A stretch of DNA of 56,366 nt from Listeria floridensis FSL S10-1187 (GTDB lineage: Bacteria; Bacillota; Bacilli; Lactobacillales; Listeriaceae). How positions within the stretch are numbered: the stretch's first letter is position 1; every line of letters starts with the position of its first letter. Where the stretch lies: assembly GCF_000525875.1 (NCBI RefSeq), contig NZ_AODF01000011.1, positions 1 to 56,366 of the forward strand, in the 5' to 3' direction. Shown here one piece after another: positions 1-9,007 of this stretch. Made by a program: the position numbers and the translations under genes. The notes under the pieces were generated by a model. That model made no database searches. It had not been told where the DNA came from and saw only the letters and a program-made list of their open reading frames with translations.

Positions 1-36
1 GTTCGTCCTGAGCCAGGATCAAACTCTCGTTAAAAT
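1..36 (-). rRNA. rrs: 16S ribosomal RNA, 5' end only
   Basis: The complement of bases 1-28 is the universal 5' segment of bacterial 16S rRNA (AGAGTTTGATCCTGGCTCAG, the 27F primer site, followed by GACGAAC). The gene is transcribed leftward out of the window, so only about 36 bases remain. The exact mature 5' end is estimated by comparison with Bacillus and could be off by a few bases. The break inside an rRNA gene is what a short-read assembly gives at a multicopy repeat. Confidence 0.93.
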
Positions 37-198
37 GAATTTGAATACTTATTCAACACCGTGAATAAGTTTCCTTAGCGTCATACTTGACTTCGCTAGC
101 AATTTCTTACTAGATTTGTTTTGGAAATCACTTTTGATTTCCTGCCCTACGAATTGATTGGTGAAACATACTGTCTCATCGCTTTTTCGTCTTCTTTT

Positions 199-222
199 TG
201 TTCAGTTTTCAAAGGTCAGTCT
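199..222 (-). promoter_or_regulatory. rRNA leader boxA-like antitermination element
   Basis: On the minus strand the leader between promoter and 16S holds TTTGAAAACTGAACA, a sequence common in rRNA leaders of Bacillales and close to the boxA region used by NusB/NusE antitermination. Position between promoter and rRNA fits. The functional assignment is by analogy. Confidence 0.5.
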
Positions 223-265
223 CTTGCTTGTGCGATGCTCATTTAGCGCATCAGCAACGTTTATA

Positions 266-294
266 AATATACCAACTTTCGAGCCGTTCGTCAA
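266..294 (-). promoter_or_regulatory. rRNA operon promoter
   Basis: On the minus strand TTGACG (294-289) and TATATT (271-266) are separated by exactly 17 bases, a near-consensus SigA promoter pointing toward the 16S gene. The spacing to the 16S start (about 230 bases) is normal for an rrn leader. Confidence 0.75.
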
Positions 295-392
295 TAGTTT
301 TTATGATTTTTTTTGAATAAAAGTTATTTTTTTACACATATTGGCGCTCGAATCCCCTTTTCATGCAAAGAACGACGAAATATCCAGCTCCT

Positions 393-1151
393 CTATGTCA
401 AATAAATTTGAACGCCTTTCTCCTCAAACTGCTCTTTTAATAGAGAATCTAACTCCTCTCCTGTTACAATACATGAAATTTTATCTACGTCGGCATATTT
501 ATATAAGGATAGTCTGCCAAATTTCGTATGATCAGTTACTAAGATAACTTCATCAGCGGAATGCAAAATTTCCTTTTTCACTGGAACAAGATATTCATCA
601 TAGTGCATCAGTCCCTTATCAATATCTAATGCCGGTGTCGTTACAAACGCTTTATGGACATGAATGTTTTGGATAGTTTCATCAGCAATCATTCCATTTA
701 AGATATAAGTATCAGGATAGATTACTCCGCCAGTCACGATGATTTTTGATTTTGAGAAGCGCAGAATGGAAGCTGCGCGGAGGTCATTTGTGATGATTGT
801 CAAGCCGGGGCGGTCTTTTAAAACTTCGGCGATGTAGCCGGTCGTTGTTCCGGCATCAAGTAGAATTGTGTCACCATCTTCAACCATCTCGGCAGCATAA
901 GTGGCAATTCGCTTCTTTTCTTCGTAGCGAACTTCACTGCGTTTATTCCAGTCTGGTTCGGATACAACTTTTTCCTCGATCATAACACCGCCGTGGGTTC
1001 GCTTTAGTTTTTTATCTTGTTCAAGCGCGGTAAGGTCACGTCTGATGGTCGCTTCATGAACACTAAAATGCTGGGCTAGCTCGGATACGGTTGCTATTTT
1101 GCGTGATCTAACATATTGAACAATCGCTCTTTTTCGTTCTATTGAAAGCAT
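393..1151 (-). CDS. DeoR-family transcriptional regulator
   Basis: A 252-residue repressor of the DeoR/GlpR type. Residues 1-57 form the N-terminal winged helix-turn-helix (MLSIERKRAIVQYV, then SELAQHFSVHEATIRRDL), and the remainder is the DeoR C-terminal sensor, a ribose-phosphate-isomerase-like fold that usually binds a sugar phosphate (TILLDAGTTTGYIAEVL, TIITNDL and IVTGG stretches are visible). The start is preceded by AAGGAGGAGC on the minus strand. It lies downstream of pgi on the same strand but a strong hairpin separates them, so it is probably transcribed separately. The controlled genes cannot be told from the window; phosphosugar control is family knowledge. Confidence 0.88.
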   Translation of the reverse strand: MLSIERKRAIVQYVRSRKIATVSELAQHFSVHEATIRRDLTALEQDKKLKRTHGGVMIEEKVVSEPDWNKRSEVRYEEKKRIATYAAEMVEDGDTILLDAGTTTGYIAEVLKDRPGLTIITNDLRAASILRFSKSKIIVTGGVIYPDTYILNGMIADETIQNIHVHKAFVTTPALDIDKGLMHYDEYLVPVKKEILHSADEVILVTDHTKFGRLSLYKYADVDKISCIVTGEELDSLLKEQFEEKGVQIYLT

Positions 1152-1171
1152 GATGCTCCTCCTTGATATAG

Positions 1172-1203
1172 AAAAAAAGCCCTCGGAACACGAGGGCTTT
1201 TTT
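1172..1203 (-). terminator. Rho-independent terminator between pgi and deoR-type gene
   Basis: A 13-bp perfect stem (AAAAAAGCCCTCG / CGAGGGCTTTTTT) with a five-base loop, flanked by an A-run and a T-run so that it can act in both directions. It ends pgi transcription. Confidence 0.88.
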
Positions 1204-1212
1204 GAATGAATC

Positions 1213-2565
1213 TTAGTCGTTTAAGCGTTTTTCGAGTTCAGCTTTTTTATCTTCATAGCCAGGTTTGCCTAAGAGCGCAAACATATTTGCTTTATAGGCT
1301 TCAACTCCTGGTTGGTCAAATGGGTTGACGCCATTTAGATAGCCACTGATTCCGACAGCTTTCTCAAAGAAATATACGAGATATCCGAATGTGTATGGAT
1401 CAAGCGATGGAACTTCAACAACAAAATTCGGAACTTCTCCATCAGTATGTGCTAGAAGGGTTCCCTCAAATGCTTTCGTATTTACAAAGTCCACTGTTTC
1501 GCCAGCCAAATAGTTTAAGCCGTCAAGATCAACTTCTTCTTTGCCAATAGTCAAATTGTGACGCGGTGTCTTCACTTTTACGACTGTTTCAAACAAGTTC
1601 CGGCGTCCATCTTGAATATACTGACCAAGAGAGTGCAGATCAGTTGAAAAACTAGCGCTCGAAGGGTAAATGCCTTTCTTGTCTTTTCCTTCACTTTCCC
1701 CAAATAGTTGTTTCCACCACTCATTAAAGTACTGAAGCCCAGGTTCATAGCTGATTAAAAGCTCAGTCACTTTGCCTTTCCGGTAAAGAACGTTACGTGC
1801 TGCCGCGTATTGGTACGCAATATTTTCTTTTAATGAAGGGTTAGAGAAGTCTTTGCTTGCTGCTTCTGCGCCTTCCATTAGCAATTTGATGTCCACACCG
1901 CTTACGGCGATTGGAAGAAGCCCTACAGCTGTAAGGACAGAAAAACGTCCGCCGACATCATCCGGCACAACAAATGTTTCATAGCCTTCGTTATCCGATA
2001 GGGTTTTAAGTGCACCTTTTGCTTTGTCAGTTGTTGCATAAATGCGAGATTTAGCACCTTCTTTGCCGTATTTTTTCTCAAGCAAATCTTTAAAAATACG
2101 GAAAGCAATCGCTGGTTCTGTTGTAGTTCCAGATTTTGAAATTACATTGACAGAGAAATCACGATCACCGACAACCTCCATTAAGTCATGCAAGTAACTT
2201 GAACTAATACTGTTTCCTGCGAAAAAGACTTGCGGAGTTTTGCGATCTTTTTGATCCATAACATTATAGAAAGAATGGTTCAATGTTTCAATTGCAGCTC
2301 GTGCGCCAAGATAAGATCCACCAATCCCGATAACAATCAATACTTCGGAATCGCTTTGGATTTTCTTGCTCGCTTTTAAGATGCGATCAAATTCTTCTTT
2401 ATCGTAATCACTCGGCAGATTGACCCATCCTAGATAGTCGCTTCCTGCACCAGTTCCGTTATGTAGCATCTCATGAGCGACTTTTACTGCCGGTTCTAAG
2501 TAGTCCAGTTCGTGTTGATCGAAAAAACGCAACGCTTTGGAATAATCAAAGTTAATGTGTGTCAT
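1213..2565 (-). CDS. pgi: Glucose-6-phosphate isomerase
   Basis: A 450-residue cytoplasmic enzyme that interconverts glucose-6-phosphate and fructose-6-phosphate in glycolysis. Length and sequence match the Firmicute form (about 450 residues). Family hallmarks are visible: the phosphosugar-binding stretch [13 protein letters not shown] (about residues 78-90), [16 protein letters not shown] (about 141-156), [14 protein letters not shown] (about 205-218) and the C-terminal [10 protein letters not shown] signature. The start follows GGAGGG at good spacing. It is monocistronic, with a terminator just downstream. Nothing unusual. Confidence 0.97.
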   Translation of the reverse strand: MTHINFDYSKALRFFDQHELDYLEPAVKVAHEMLHNGTGAGSDYLGWVNLPSDYDKEEFDRILKASKKIQSDSEVLIVIGIGGSYLGARAAIETLNHSFYNVMDQKDRKTPQVFFAGNSISSSYLHDLMEVVGDRDFSVNVISKSGTTTEPAIAFRIFKDLLEKKYGKEGAKSRIYATTDKAKGALKTLSDNEGYETFVVPDDVGGRFSVLTAVGLLPIAVSGVDIKLLMEGAEAASKDFSNPSLKENIAYQYAAARNVLYRKGKVTELLISYEPGLQYFNEWWKQLFGESEGKDKKGIYPSSASFSTDLHSLGQYIQDGRRNLFETVVKVKTPRHNLTIGKEEVDLDGLNYLAGETVDFVNTKAFEGTLLAHTDGEVPNFVVEVPSLDPYTFGYLVYFFEKAVGISGYLNGVNPFDQPGVEAYKANMFALLGKPGYEDKKAELEKRLND

Positions 2566-2738
2566 TTAATTCCCTCCAAAAATTTAAAAAGATTCTGCCT
2601 TAACTTTATATCTTATACCCGACTTTTGCAAGAATAGTCGCTATACAGAAAGTTAATATTTGCCATTTGATTCTCTCGAAAATTTCAAAAAATATCGGTT
2701 CCATTTCGTTTCGCATCTGAATTTTATTTGGGCAGTTG

Positions 2739-3161
2739 CTATTTTGCCGGAAACTCATTGCAATGTTCATACTCTGCTCCAGCAGCATTGAGCAAAAAAT
2801 GAAGCGAAGCCGTTTCCTCAGGCAACAAATCATCCGCAAGCGGAACGCCAAGCCACTTCACTCGAAAAACGCTTTCATCATTTTGAGGAAGAGTGAACCC
2901 GCCCACCGGTTTGGCTCTGAAGACAAAGATGCAAACATGTTCCCAAGCAGTTCTTCTTTCTTTACAATAAAGTAAACTCGAAACAGCAACTTCAATGCTC
3001 GTCTGCTGTTTAACTTTACGAATCAGCGCCTCTTCCATGGTTTCATCCTGATCAACTCTTCCGCCTGGAAATCCCCAAGTCAAATCCCTTTTTCTTACTG
3101 CTAAAATTTCATCCTTTTTTTCGTTATAGATAAAACCCTCGACTTTGATTGTTCTTTTCAT
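2739..3161 (-). CDS. Nudix-fold protein with a degenerate Nudix box
   Basis: 140 residues. The N-terminal half follows the Nudix hydrolase pattern (KVEGFIYNEKKDEILAVRKR, then TWGFPGGRVD). The Nudix box G-x5-E-x7-REUxEExGU should follow from about residue 33. The first G and E are present, but the catalytic REUxEExGU reads RKVKQQTSI, so the metal-binding EE pair is QQ and the conserved G is S. If the sequence is right the protein is unlikely to hydrolyse nucleoside diphosphate derivatives and may be a binding or regulatory relative. It sits alone between pgi and the S1-domain gene. Fold confidence is high, activity uncertain. Confidence 0.78.
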   Translation of the reverse strand: MKRTIKVEGFIYNEKKDEILAVRKRDLTWGFPGGRVDQDETMEEALIRKVKQQTSIEVAVSSLLYCKERRTAWEHVCIFVFRAKPVGGFTLPQNDESVFRVKWLGVPLADDLLPEETASLHFLLNAAGAEYEHCNEFPAK

Positions 3162-3369
3162 GGCGCCCTCCCCTTTTTTGCAAAAGTTATCAGTTTATTG
3201 CTTTGAATCGATTTACTAGAAAAAATAATCAAAAAATTTCAATCGCAAATTTAACTTTGTTTCGCGAATTCACTTAATTATAACTAAAAAATGAATTATC
3301 AGAAACTTTAAATGTAAAATGGGATGGAAGCTTCCGACTGTTTCAGAAGTTCCATGTCCGTTTCTAGCT

Positions 3370-3723
3370 TTATTTATCTGCTTTCTTCACCCATTCTTCA
3401 AGCTTATCACGCAGCGTATTAAATCCTTCGTCTACTCCCTGTGATTCTTTTTTCGATGTCGTCTTTCGTGTCTGCGGTTTAACATCCTCAAGCGCTCGCA
3501 TCGACAAACTGATTTTCTGTCCTTCTTCGTCGATTTCGAGAACTTTTACTTTGACTTCCTGACCCACTTCAAGAAAATCGTGGATGTCCTTGACAAAACC
3601 ATGTGTGATCTCAGAAATATGAACAAGACCTTGCGTCTTATCATCTAGAGCGACAAATGCACCGTAGCCTTGAATACCCGCTACCTTTCCCGTGACAACA
3701 TCGCCAACTTGAAATGCACTCAT
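3370..3723 (-). CDS. yugI: S1 RNA-binding domain protein, general stress protein 13 family
   Basis: 117 residues. Residues 4-75 form one S1 domain (FQVGDVVTGKVAGIQGYGAF, VHISEITHGFV, KVKVLEIDEEGQKISLSMRA), followed by a charged lysine-rich tail. It matches B. subtilis YugI/GSP13, a ribosome-associated cold and stress protein. The ribosome-binding site is weak (AGGTGTTG). The gene is monocistronic. Family identification is strong; its exact role in translation is not settled. Confidence 0.9.
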   Translation of the reverse strand: MSAFQVGDVVTGKVAGIQGYGAFVALDDKTQGLVHISEITHGFVKDIHDFLEVGQEVKVKVLEIDEEGQKISLSMRALEDVKPQTRKTTSKKESQGVDEGFNTLRDKLEEWVKKADK

Positions 3724-3898
3724 TGAAACAACACCTACTTTCCAATTTCAATCGATAATGAAATATTATATCACTCGTTACTCATTCTCGCCATTTTTAT
3801 TATCCTATCCTGTTGTAATAGCCAAACTTCGGCATTTTAAAACATGCATATGATACAATATAATAGAAAAATTTCCAAGTTCAAAAGGAGGAACAATT

Positions 3899-5068
3899 AT
3901 GAGTCAATTTGATGAAGTCATTCCGCGCCTAGGAACCAATTCAGAAAAATGGGATGGTGCAAAAGATTTATTTGGGCGAGACGGAATTATCCCGATGTGG
4001 GTTGCAGATATGGATTTTAGAGCCCCAAAACCTGTTTTAGATGCTTTCAAAAAACGGGTTGATCACGGCGTTTTTGGTTACACCCACTCAACAAGCGAAC
4101 TGGTTGAAGCTATTGTCAATTGGAATAAAATTCGCCACGATTTTGACATTAATCCGGATGCGATTATTTTTAACGAAGCTGTTGTTCCTTCCATTTCACT
4201 CGTGATACGCGCTTTGACGGAAAAAGGAGACAAAATTTTAATGCACTCTCCGATTTATCCGCCGTTTTTTAAAGTGACAGGGGATGAGCTTAATCGCAAA
4301 GTCGTGCTTTCACCGCTCCGCTATGAAAATAATCGCTTTGAAATTGATTTTGCTGATATGGAAAAAAAACTCGAAACTGGCGACATTAAATTATTTTTGC
4401 TTTGCAATCCGCAAAACCCCGGCGGTCGCGTTTGGAGTTCAGAAGAGCTTTCTCAAATAGCCGAGCTTTGCGCTCGTTATAAGGTGCCAATACTATCTGA
4501 TGAAATTCACGCTGATCTTGTGATGCAGCCCCGTATACATACGCCAATTGCTAAAGTGAAAGAAGACTATAAAAATCAAATTATTACGCTAATGGCACCG
4601 ACAAAAACGTTTAATCTTGCGGCTTTAAAGGTTTCTTATATTATTTCTGACAACCCTGAATACCGTGAGAAACTAATTGCCTGCAAAAATTACGTCCATA
4701 GTGGCGGTATCAATGAATTCGGTCAAGTGGCACTTCATGCAGCTTATAACGAAGGCGCGGAATGGTTAGACGAATTGCGCAGCTATATTTACGAAAACTA
4801 TCAATATGTAAAAAATGAGCTTGCACTGCATTGTCCTGACATCGGTGTAGCGGAGCTCGAAGCAACGTATTTGATGTGGCTCGATGCGCGTGCGGTGCCA
4901 AAGGAAGAAGATGCTCTTTATCAAGATATTATTGATGCCGGTTGCGGCGTGCAAATGGGTTCGGGTTTTGGTGAAGCAGGTACTGGTTTTATCAGGTTGA
5001 ATATTGCCTGCCCGCGTGAAACTTTGAAAAAAGGGATTTCGTGTTTGATTCAAGGTGTTTTAAAATAA
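3899..5068 (+). CDS. patB: PatB/MalY-type pyridoxal-phosphate aminotransferase or C-S lyase
   Basis: 389-residue class I/II PLP enzyme. The PLP-binding lysine lies in MAPTKTFNLAALKVSY (about residues 231-246), the cofactor-binding aspartate in PILSDEIHADLV, and the C-terminal arginine in GFIRLNIACPR. The MIPMWVADMDF-like N-terminus (GIIPMWVADMDFRAP) is typical of the PatB/MalY subgroup, whose members usually act as cystathionine beta-lyases and whose E. coli member MalY also modulates MalT. AAAGGAGGAAC precedes the ATG and TATAAT lies about 40 bases upstream. It is monocistronic with a hairpin after the stop. A C-S lyase role is family inference. Confidence 0.9.
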   Translation: MSQFDEVIPRLGTNSEKWDGAKDLFGRDGIIPMWVADMDFRAPKPVLDAFKKRVDHGVFGYTHSTSELVEAIVNWNKIRHDFDINPDAIIFNEAVVPSISLVIRALTEKGDKILMHSPIYPPFFKVTGDELNRKVVLSPLRYENNRFEIDFADMEKKLETGDIKLFLLCNPQNPGGRVWSSEELSQIAELCARYKVPILSDEIHADLVMQPRIHTPIAKVKEDYKNQIITLMAPTKTFNLAALKVSYIISDNPEYREKLIACKNYVHSGGINEFGQVALHAAYNEGAEWLDELRSYIYENYQYVKNELALHCPDIGVAELEATYLMWLDARAVPKEEDALYQDIIDAGCGVQMGSGFGEAGTGFIRLNIACPRETLKKGISCLIQGVLK

Positions 5069-5075
5069 GAATCAT

Positions 5076-5106
5076 GGAGCACTCACTTGCTGGGTGCTCT
5101 ATTCTT
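5076..5106 (+). terminator. Terminator after patB-like gene
   Basis: GAGCACTC and GGGTGCTC form an 8-bp stem with one G-T pair and a short loop, followed by a T-rich tract. Confidence 0.72.
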
Positions 5107-5222
5107 TTTCAAACACAAAACTACTTTTTGGTGTCATTCCTTGTTATACTAAAAAATAGATGTTTTAACAAATTTGCGGGAGCTAAACTTCTCGTTTTAC
5201 TAAAAAAGGAGTGAATGATTTT

Positions 5223-6327
5223 ATGTTTTTAGGTCTTCGCGAGCTACTTTATTCGAAGTTGCGATACATACTTGTAACGGGCATCATGATTTTAATTATG
5301 TTGTTGTCGCTGATCTTATCTGGACTCGCTAACGGACTCGCTTATGATAATTCTTCTTCGGTTTCTGACAACGGCGTGCCGTATTATGCCATCGCTAAGG
5401 ATGCGCAGGGAAAGGTTTCGCGCTCACTTTTCCCCGAAGCTGATCTGACAAAGATTAAGGACGATCCAAATGTGAAGGATGCCGCTGTTCTCGGCCAGTC
5501 TATGCAGACATTAAAGCGGGATGAGGACGAAAAAAAAATTCAGCATTGCTTTCTTTGCGATTCAGCCAGGCAGTTTTCTCGATCCCAAAATTTCTTCCGG
5601 GAAAGAACTTGAAGTTAGCAAACCTGATGAAATCGTGGTGGATTCTTCGCTTAAAAAAGAAGGGATTAAACTTGGCGATGTATTGATGGACGATATGTTG
5701 AACCGCGAGTTAACAGTTGTTGGGTTTACTGAAAATCAAAAATATAGTCATGCCCCAGTTGTTTACATTAATATGCCAACTTGGCAATCGATCAACCCGA
5801 TGCTTTATCACCAGAAAACACCTGAAGTGAGTGCGATTGCGATTCAGCCTAAAAATAGCGATGAAACGCTTAAACTAAATTCAAAGTCGTTTGAGCTTTT
5901 AGATCAAAAAGCCTTTTTAGATCAAATTCCTGGTTATTCAGCTGAGCAGTTGACGCTAAACATGATGATTTATTTCTTGATTGTGATCGGCGGATTTATT
6001 TTGACGGCATTCTTCTATGTGATGACTTTGCAAAAAACAACGCAATTCGGCATTTTGAAAGCACTTGGAACCAAAACCAGCTATATTGCAGCAAGTGTCA
6101 TTACACAAGTGATTGTCATTTCACTAATTAGTATTGTCGTGAGTGTCGGGATTACACTTCTTCTTCCAAGCATCTTACCTGACGCTATGCCATTTCAACT
6201 TTCCACGACTACTATAGTGATTTATAGTGTGATTTTCTTTATTGTCGCAATAGTTGGATCGCTACTTTCAATGTGGAAAATTAATAAAGTTGATGCTTTA
6301 GATGCTATTCGCGGAGGTGATGAATGA
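5223..6327 (+). pseudogene. ABC transporter permease, FtsX/MacB type, frameshifted
   Basis: After removal of one base the gene encodes 367 residues: an N-terminal membrane segment (about residues 15-37), a large extracytoplasmic domain, and three C-terminal membrane segments, the FtsX/MacB architecture used for peptide or lipid export or cell-wall signalling. Frame is lost in an A9 run at 5530-5538; A8 restores LKRDEDEKKFSIAFFAIQPG. I prefer ATG at 5223 to an upstream GTG that overlaps the Shine-Dalgarno AAGGAG. The stop overlaps the start of the ATPase gene, so the two form an operon. The fragments on either side are well conserved and the break is in a homopolymer, so a sequencing error is more likely than true inactivation. 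Confidence 0.85.
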
Positions 6328-7008
6328 TGTCAGCAATTTTGAAGTTTGAAGCGGTTGCCAAAAATTACAAATCCGGACCGAGCATTATTCACGCTTTGCA
6401 CGAAACGGATTTTGAAGCAAGAAAAGGCGAATTAATTGCAATTGTTGGGCCAAGCGGTTCTGGAAAAAGTACATTTCTTTCACTAGCAGGCGCACTGCTT
6501 ACGCCAAGTTCTGGACAGATTTTCTTGAACGGAAAGGACATCAGCGGACTTTCTAAGAAGGAGCAAACGGAACTGCGACTTAATGAAATCGGCTTTATTT
6601 TTCAGGCAGCTCATCTGGTTCCTTATTTAAAAGTGAAGGACCAAGTCAGCTTTATCGGCAAGCGATCAGGTACAGACAAAAACAAATCTGACCAAGACTC
6701 ACTTGACCTGCTTAATCAGCTTGGACTGGAAGCCCGTACCCACTTTTACCCAAAAGATTTATCCCGGGGGTGAAAAACAGCGCGTGGCGATTGCTCGGGC
6801 TTTGATCAACTCGCCTTCGCTCATTTTAGCTGACGAGCCAACAGCAAGCCTTGACAGCGAGCGTAGCCGAGAAGTCGTTGAACTGCTACGTAAAGAGGTC
6901 GAAAACACGAAGCGTAGTGCAATTATGGTGACGCACGATGAACGAATGCTTGATCTTTGCGACCATATCTACCGAATGGAAGATGGTAAGCTTCATAAAG
7001 AACGATAA
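6324..7008 (+). pseudogene. ABC transporter ATP-binding protein, LolD/MacB type, frameshifted
   Basis: Partner ATPase of the preceding permease, 227 residues once repaired. Walker A is VGPSGSGKSTFL (about residues 39-50), the Q-loop lies in GFIFQAAHLVPYL, Walker B is [13 protein letters not shown], and the H-loop is MVTHDERM. The signature LSGGEKQR is exactly where frame is lost: the DNA at 6763-6770 has CCCGGGGG, giving LSRG then stop; one C fewer gives [15 protein letters not shown]. An inactivating mutation that by chance preserves a perfect downstream frame is possible, but an indel error in a C/G run is the simpler reading. A bidirectional terminator follows. Confidence 0.88.
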
Positions 7009-7011
7009 AAA

Positions 7012-7050
7012 AAAGCCTGAGACTCGTTAAAATCGAATCTCAGGCTTTCT
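7012..7050. terminator. Bidirectional terminator between ABC operon and PTS IIB gene
   Basis: AAAAGCCTGAGA and TCTCAGGCTTTCTTTTTT form a long stem with A- and T-tracts on either side. It can serve the convergent genes ending at 7008 (+) and 7054 (-). Confidence 0.85.
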
Positions 7051-7053
7051 TTT

Positions 7054-7365
7054 TTATTTATTTTCATCAATTAATTTTACGGCTTGAGCGTAAACTTTTT
7101 CGCCGTTCATAGTACCGTAATCTCTCATGTCAATCACATCAACAGGAATACGGCCATCCACTTTATTTTTCACATCTTTTTCTTGGAAGCGAATTTGCGG
7201 GCCGATCAAAACAACATCAGCCTTATCGATTACACTGTCCATTTCAGCGATTGAGTATGCTGCAATTTCAGCTTCTTCGCCTTTCGCTTTTGCTGCATCT
7301 TGCATTTTAGTAACTAATAAACTAGTGGACATACCTGCCGCACAGAATAAAACGATATTTTTCAT
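7054..7365 (-). CDS. PTS cellobiose/lichenan-family EIIB component
   Basis: 103 residues after choosing the start at MKNIVLFCAAGMSTS, which follows GAAAGGAAG; a longer reading to 7440 lacks a ribosome-binding site. The phosphocysteine Cys8 sits in the Lac-family loop CAAGMSTSLL. The fold continues through ADVVLIGPQIRF and the C-terminal DYGTMNGEKV. EIIB passes phosphate from EIIA to the sugar bound by EIIC. No EIIA or EIIC is adjacent, so it is an orphan that must pair with components encoded elsewhere. It is a clear paralogue of the EIIB at 22641-22979. Confidence 0.93.
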   Translation of the reverse strand: MKNIVLFCAAGMSTSLLVTKMQDAAKAKGEEAEIAAYSIAEMDSVIDKADVVLIGPQIRFQEKDVKNKVDGRIPVDVIDMRDYGTMNGEKVYAQAVKLIDENK

Positions 7366-7550
7366 TTTTATCTTCCTTTCAAAATAAAACGCTTTAATAA
7401 CTACTTTTTTATTATACAGCATCTTGCTATCATTTAACAAGCTTCTAATACTAAAAGTATATACTTATAACAAATCTTTTCACTCTTTTGTCACACTTTT
7501 TATTTTAGAGATAAATTTTTCGATAAATCATTCTTTTCGCAAAAAACTGA

Positions 7551-7578
7551 TTGCACTTTTAGTGAAATAGAGTAAAAT
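7551..7578 (+). promoter_or_regulatory. Promoter of aspartokinase gene
   Basis: TTGCAC (7551-7556) and TAAAAT (7573-7578) with a 16-base spacer, 35 bases before the start codon. The leader is too short for a lysine riboswitch. Confidence 0.6.
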
Positions 7579-7612
7579 AGAGAAATACGAATAGACGAAC
7601 AGGAGTGAAAAC

Positions 7613-8965
7613 ATGAAGGTAGTAAAATTCGGCGGAAGTTCCCTTGCAACTGGAGCAAATTTAAATCAAATTTTCCAAATCGTTACGGCTGATCCTGAAC
7701 GAAAGATTGTGGTTGTTTCAGCACCCGGAAAGCGATTTAAGGAAGATGCGAAGGTGACTGATCTCTTGATTGACCTTGCAACAAAAGCACTGCTTGAGGA
7801 AGATACCACTGTACTTTTTGAACAAATCATCGCACGTTATCAGGAAATCGCCGAACAAACTGGAACGGATGCTTCTATTGTCGAACAAATTCGTTCTGAC
7901 CTTAAAAGACGAATAGATTCCGACAAAGCGAATCCAGATTTATTTATGGATCTAATCAAGGCGAGCGGCGAGGATAACAACGCCAAACTCGTTGCTGCTT
8001 TTTTTACAGGCAAAGGAATTCCGGCACAGTATGTAAATCCGAAAGAAGCTGGGCTGATTGTAACGGATGAACACGCGAATGCGCAAGTGCTTTCGGAATC
8101 TTATGCAAAGCTTCATCAGCTGCGTAACGCGGATCAGCTTGTGATTTTTCCAGGCTTTTTCGGTTACACAAATTCCGGCCAAATTAGTACTTTTTCGCGG
8201 AGCGGTTCGGATATTAGCGGCGCTATTTTAGCAAATGCTGTAAATGCCGACCTCTACGAAAATTTTACCGATGTTGATGCTGTTTTCACGGTGAATCCCG
8301 GTTTTGTCAAGCATCCGCTTGAAATTAGTGAACTAACTTATCGCGAAATGCGCGAACTTGCGTATGCTGGTTTTTCGATTTTTCATGAAGAAGCGCTAAT
8401 TCCCGCCTTTCAAGCAGGCATTCCAGTTCATATTAAAAATACGAATAACCCCGATTCTCGCGGAACAAAAATTGTGAGAAAGCGGGAATGTTCGGCTGGT
8501 CCAGTTGTCGGAATTGCGAGTGACAGCGGGTTTAGCCGAATCTATATCAGCAAATATTTGATGAACCGCGAAATTGGTTTTGGACGCCGCGTTTTATCGA
8601 TTTTAGAAAAAAACGGCCTAACGTTTGAGCATATGCCTTCTGGAATTGACGATTTGACACTGATTTTACGAGGAAATCAACTGAATCCCACTCTTGAAAC
8701 TCGTGTTGCTGAAGCACTTAAGCGGGAACTTGGTGCGGATGATGTTGCGATTGAACACGATATATCGCTCGTGATGATCGTTGGCGAATCGATGCGCCAC
8801 AGCATCGGAACAACCCATCGTGCCAGTCGTGCACTCGCTGAAGCTGGTGTCAACATCGAAATGATCAACCAAGGTTCTTCCGAGGTGAGTATCATGTTCG
8901 GCATCAAAAAAGATTTTGAAAAAACAGCGATTCAAGCGCTCTATCAAGAGTTTTTTGCCGAATAA
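7613..8965 (+). CDS. Aspartate kinase
   Basis: 450-residue amino-acid kinase that phosphorylates aspartate, the first step to lysine, threonine, methionine and diaminopimelate. The N-terminal KFGGSSLA motif (residues 5-12), the FPGFFGYTNSGQISTFSRSGSDISGA nucleotide/substrate region (about 181-206) and the C-terminal pair of ACT domains (VGIASDSGFSRIYISK, then VMIVGESMRHSIG) are all visible. This is the long class III-like monofunctional type (about 450 residues) resembling B. subtilis YclM, usually feedback controlled by lysine and threonine. ATG follows AGGAGTG. Monocistronic; strong terminator after the stop. Confidence 0.94.
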   Translation: MKVVKFGGSSLATGANLNQIFQIVTADPERKIVVVSAPGKRFKEDAKVTDLLIDLATKALLEEDTTVLFEQIIARYQEIAEQTGTDASIVEQIRSDLKRRIDSDKANPDLFMDLIKASGEDNNAKLVAAFFTGKGIPAQYVNPKEAGLIVTDEHANAQVLSESYAKLHQLRNADQLVIFPGFFGYTNSGQISTFSRSGSDISGAILANAVNADLYENFTDVDAVFTVNPGFVKHPLEISELTYREMRELAYAGFSIFHEEALIPAFQAGIPVHIKNTNNPDSRGTKIVRKRECSAGPVVGIASDSGFSRIYISKYLMNREIGFGRRVLSILEKNGLTFEHMPSGIDDLTLILRGNQLNPTLETRVAEALKRELGADDVAIEHDISLVMIVGESMRHSIGTTHRASRALAEAGVNIEMINQGSSEVSIMFGIKKDFEKTAIQALYQEFFAE

Positions 8966-8996
8966 AAAGGCGTGCCCGAGCGGCACGCCTTTTTAT
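8964..8996 (+). terminator. Terminator after aspartokinase gene
   Basis: AAAAAGGCGTGCC and GGCACGCCTTTTT form a GC-rich stem with a short loop, ending in a T-tract; symmetric, so it can also serve the convergent cyclophilin gene. Confidence 0.9.
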
Positions 8997-9007
8997 TCTG
9001 GCCTTAT

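Noticed and set aside
1..300. tRNA genes next to the rRNA
   Set aside because: No cloverleaf or CCA-end pattern seen; the region is promoter and leader.
5530..5538. Programmed frameshifting or phase variation at A-runs
   Set aside because: Similar breaks occur in housekeeping genes and in short runs such as TT or CC, with no slippery heptamer plus structure pattern; errors are simpler.
7441..7612. Lysine riboswitch upstream of aspartokinase
   Set aside because: The leader from promoter to start is only about 35 bases, and no riboswitch core is visible.
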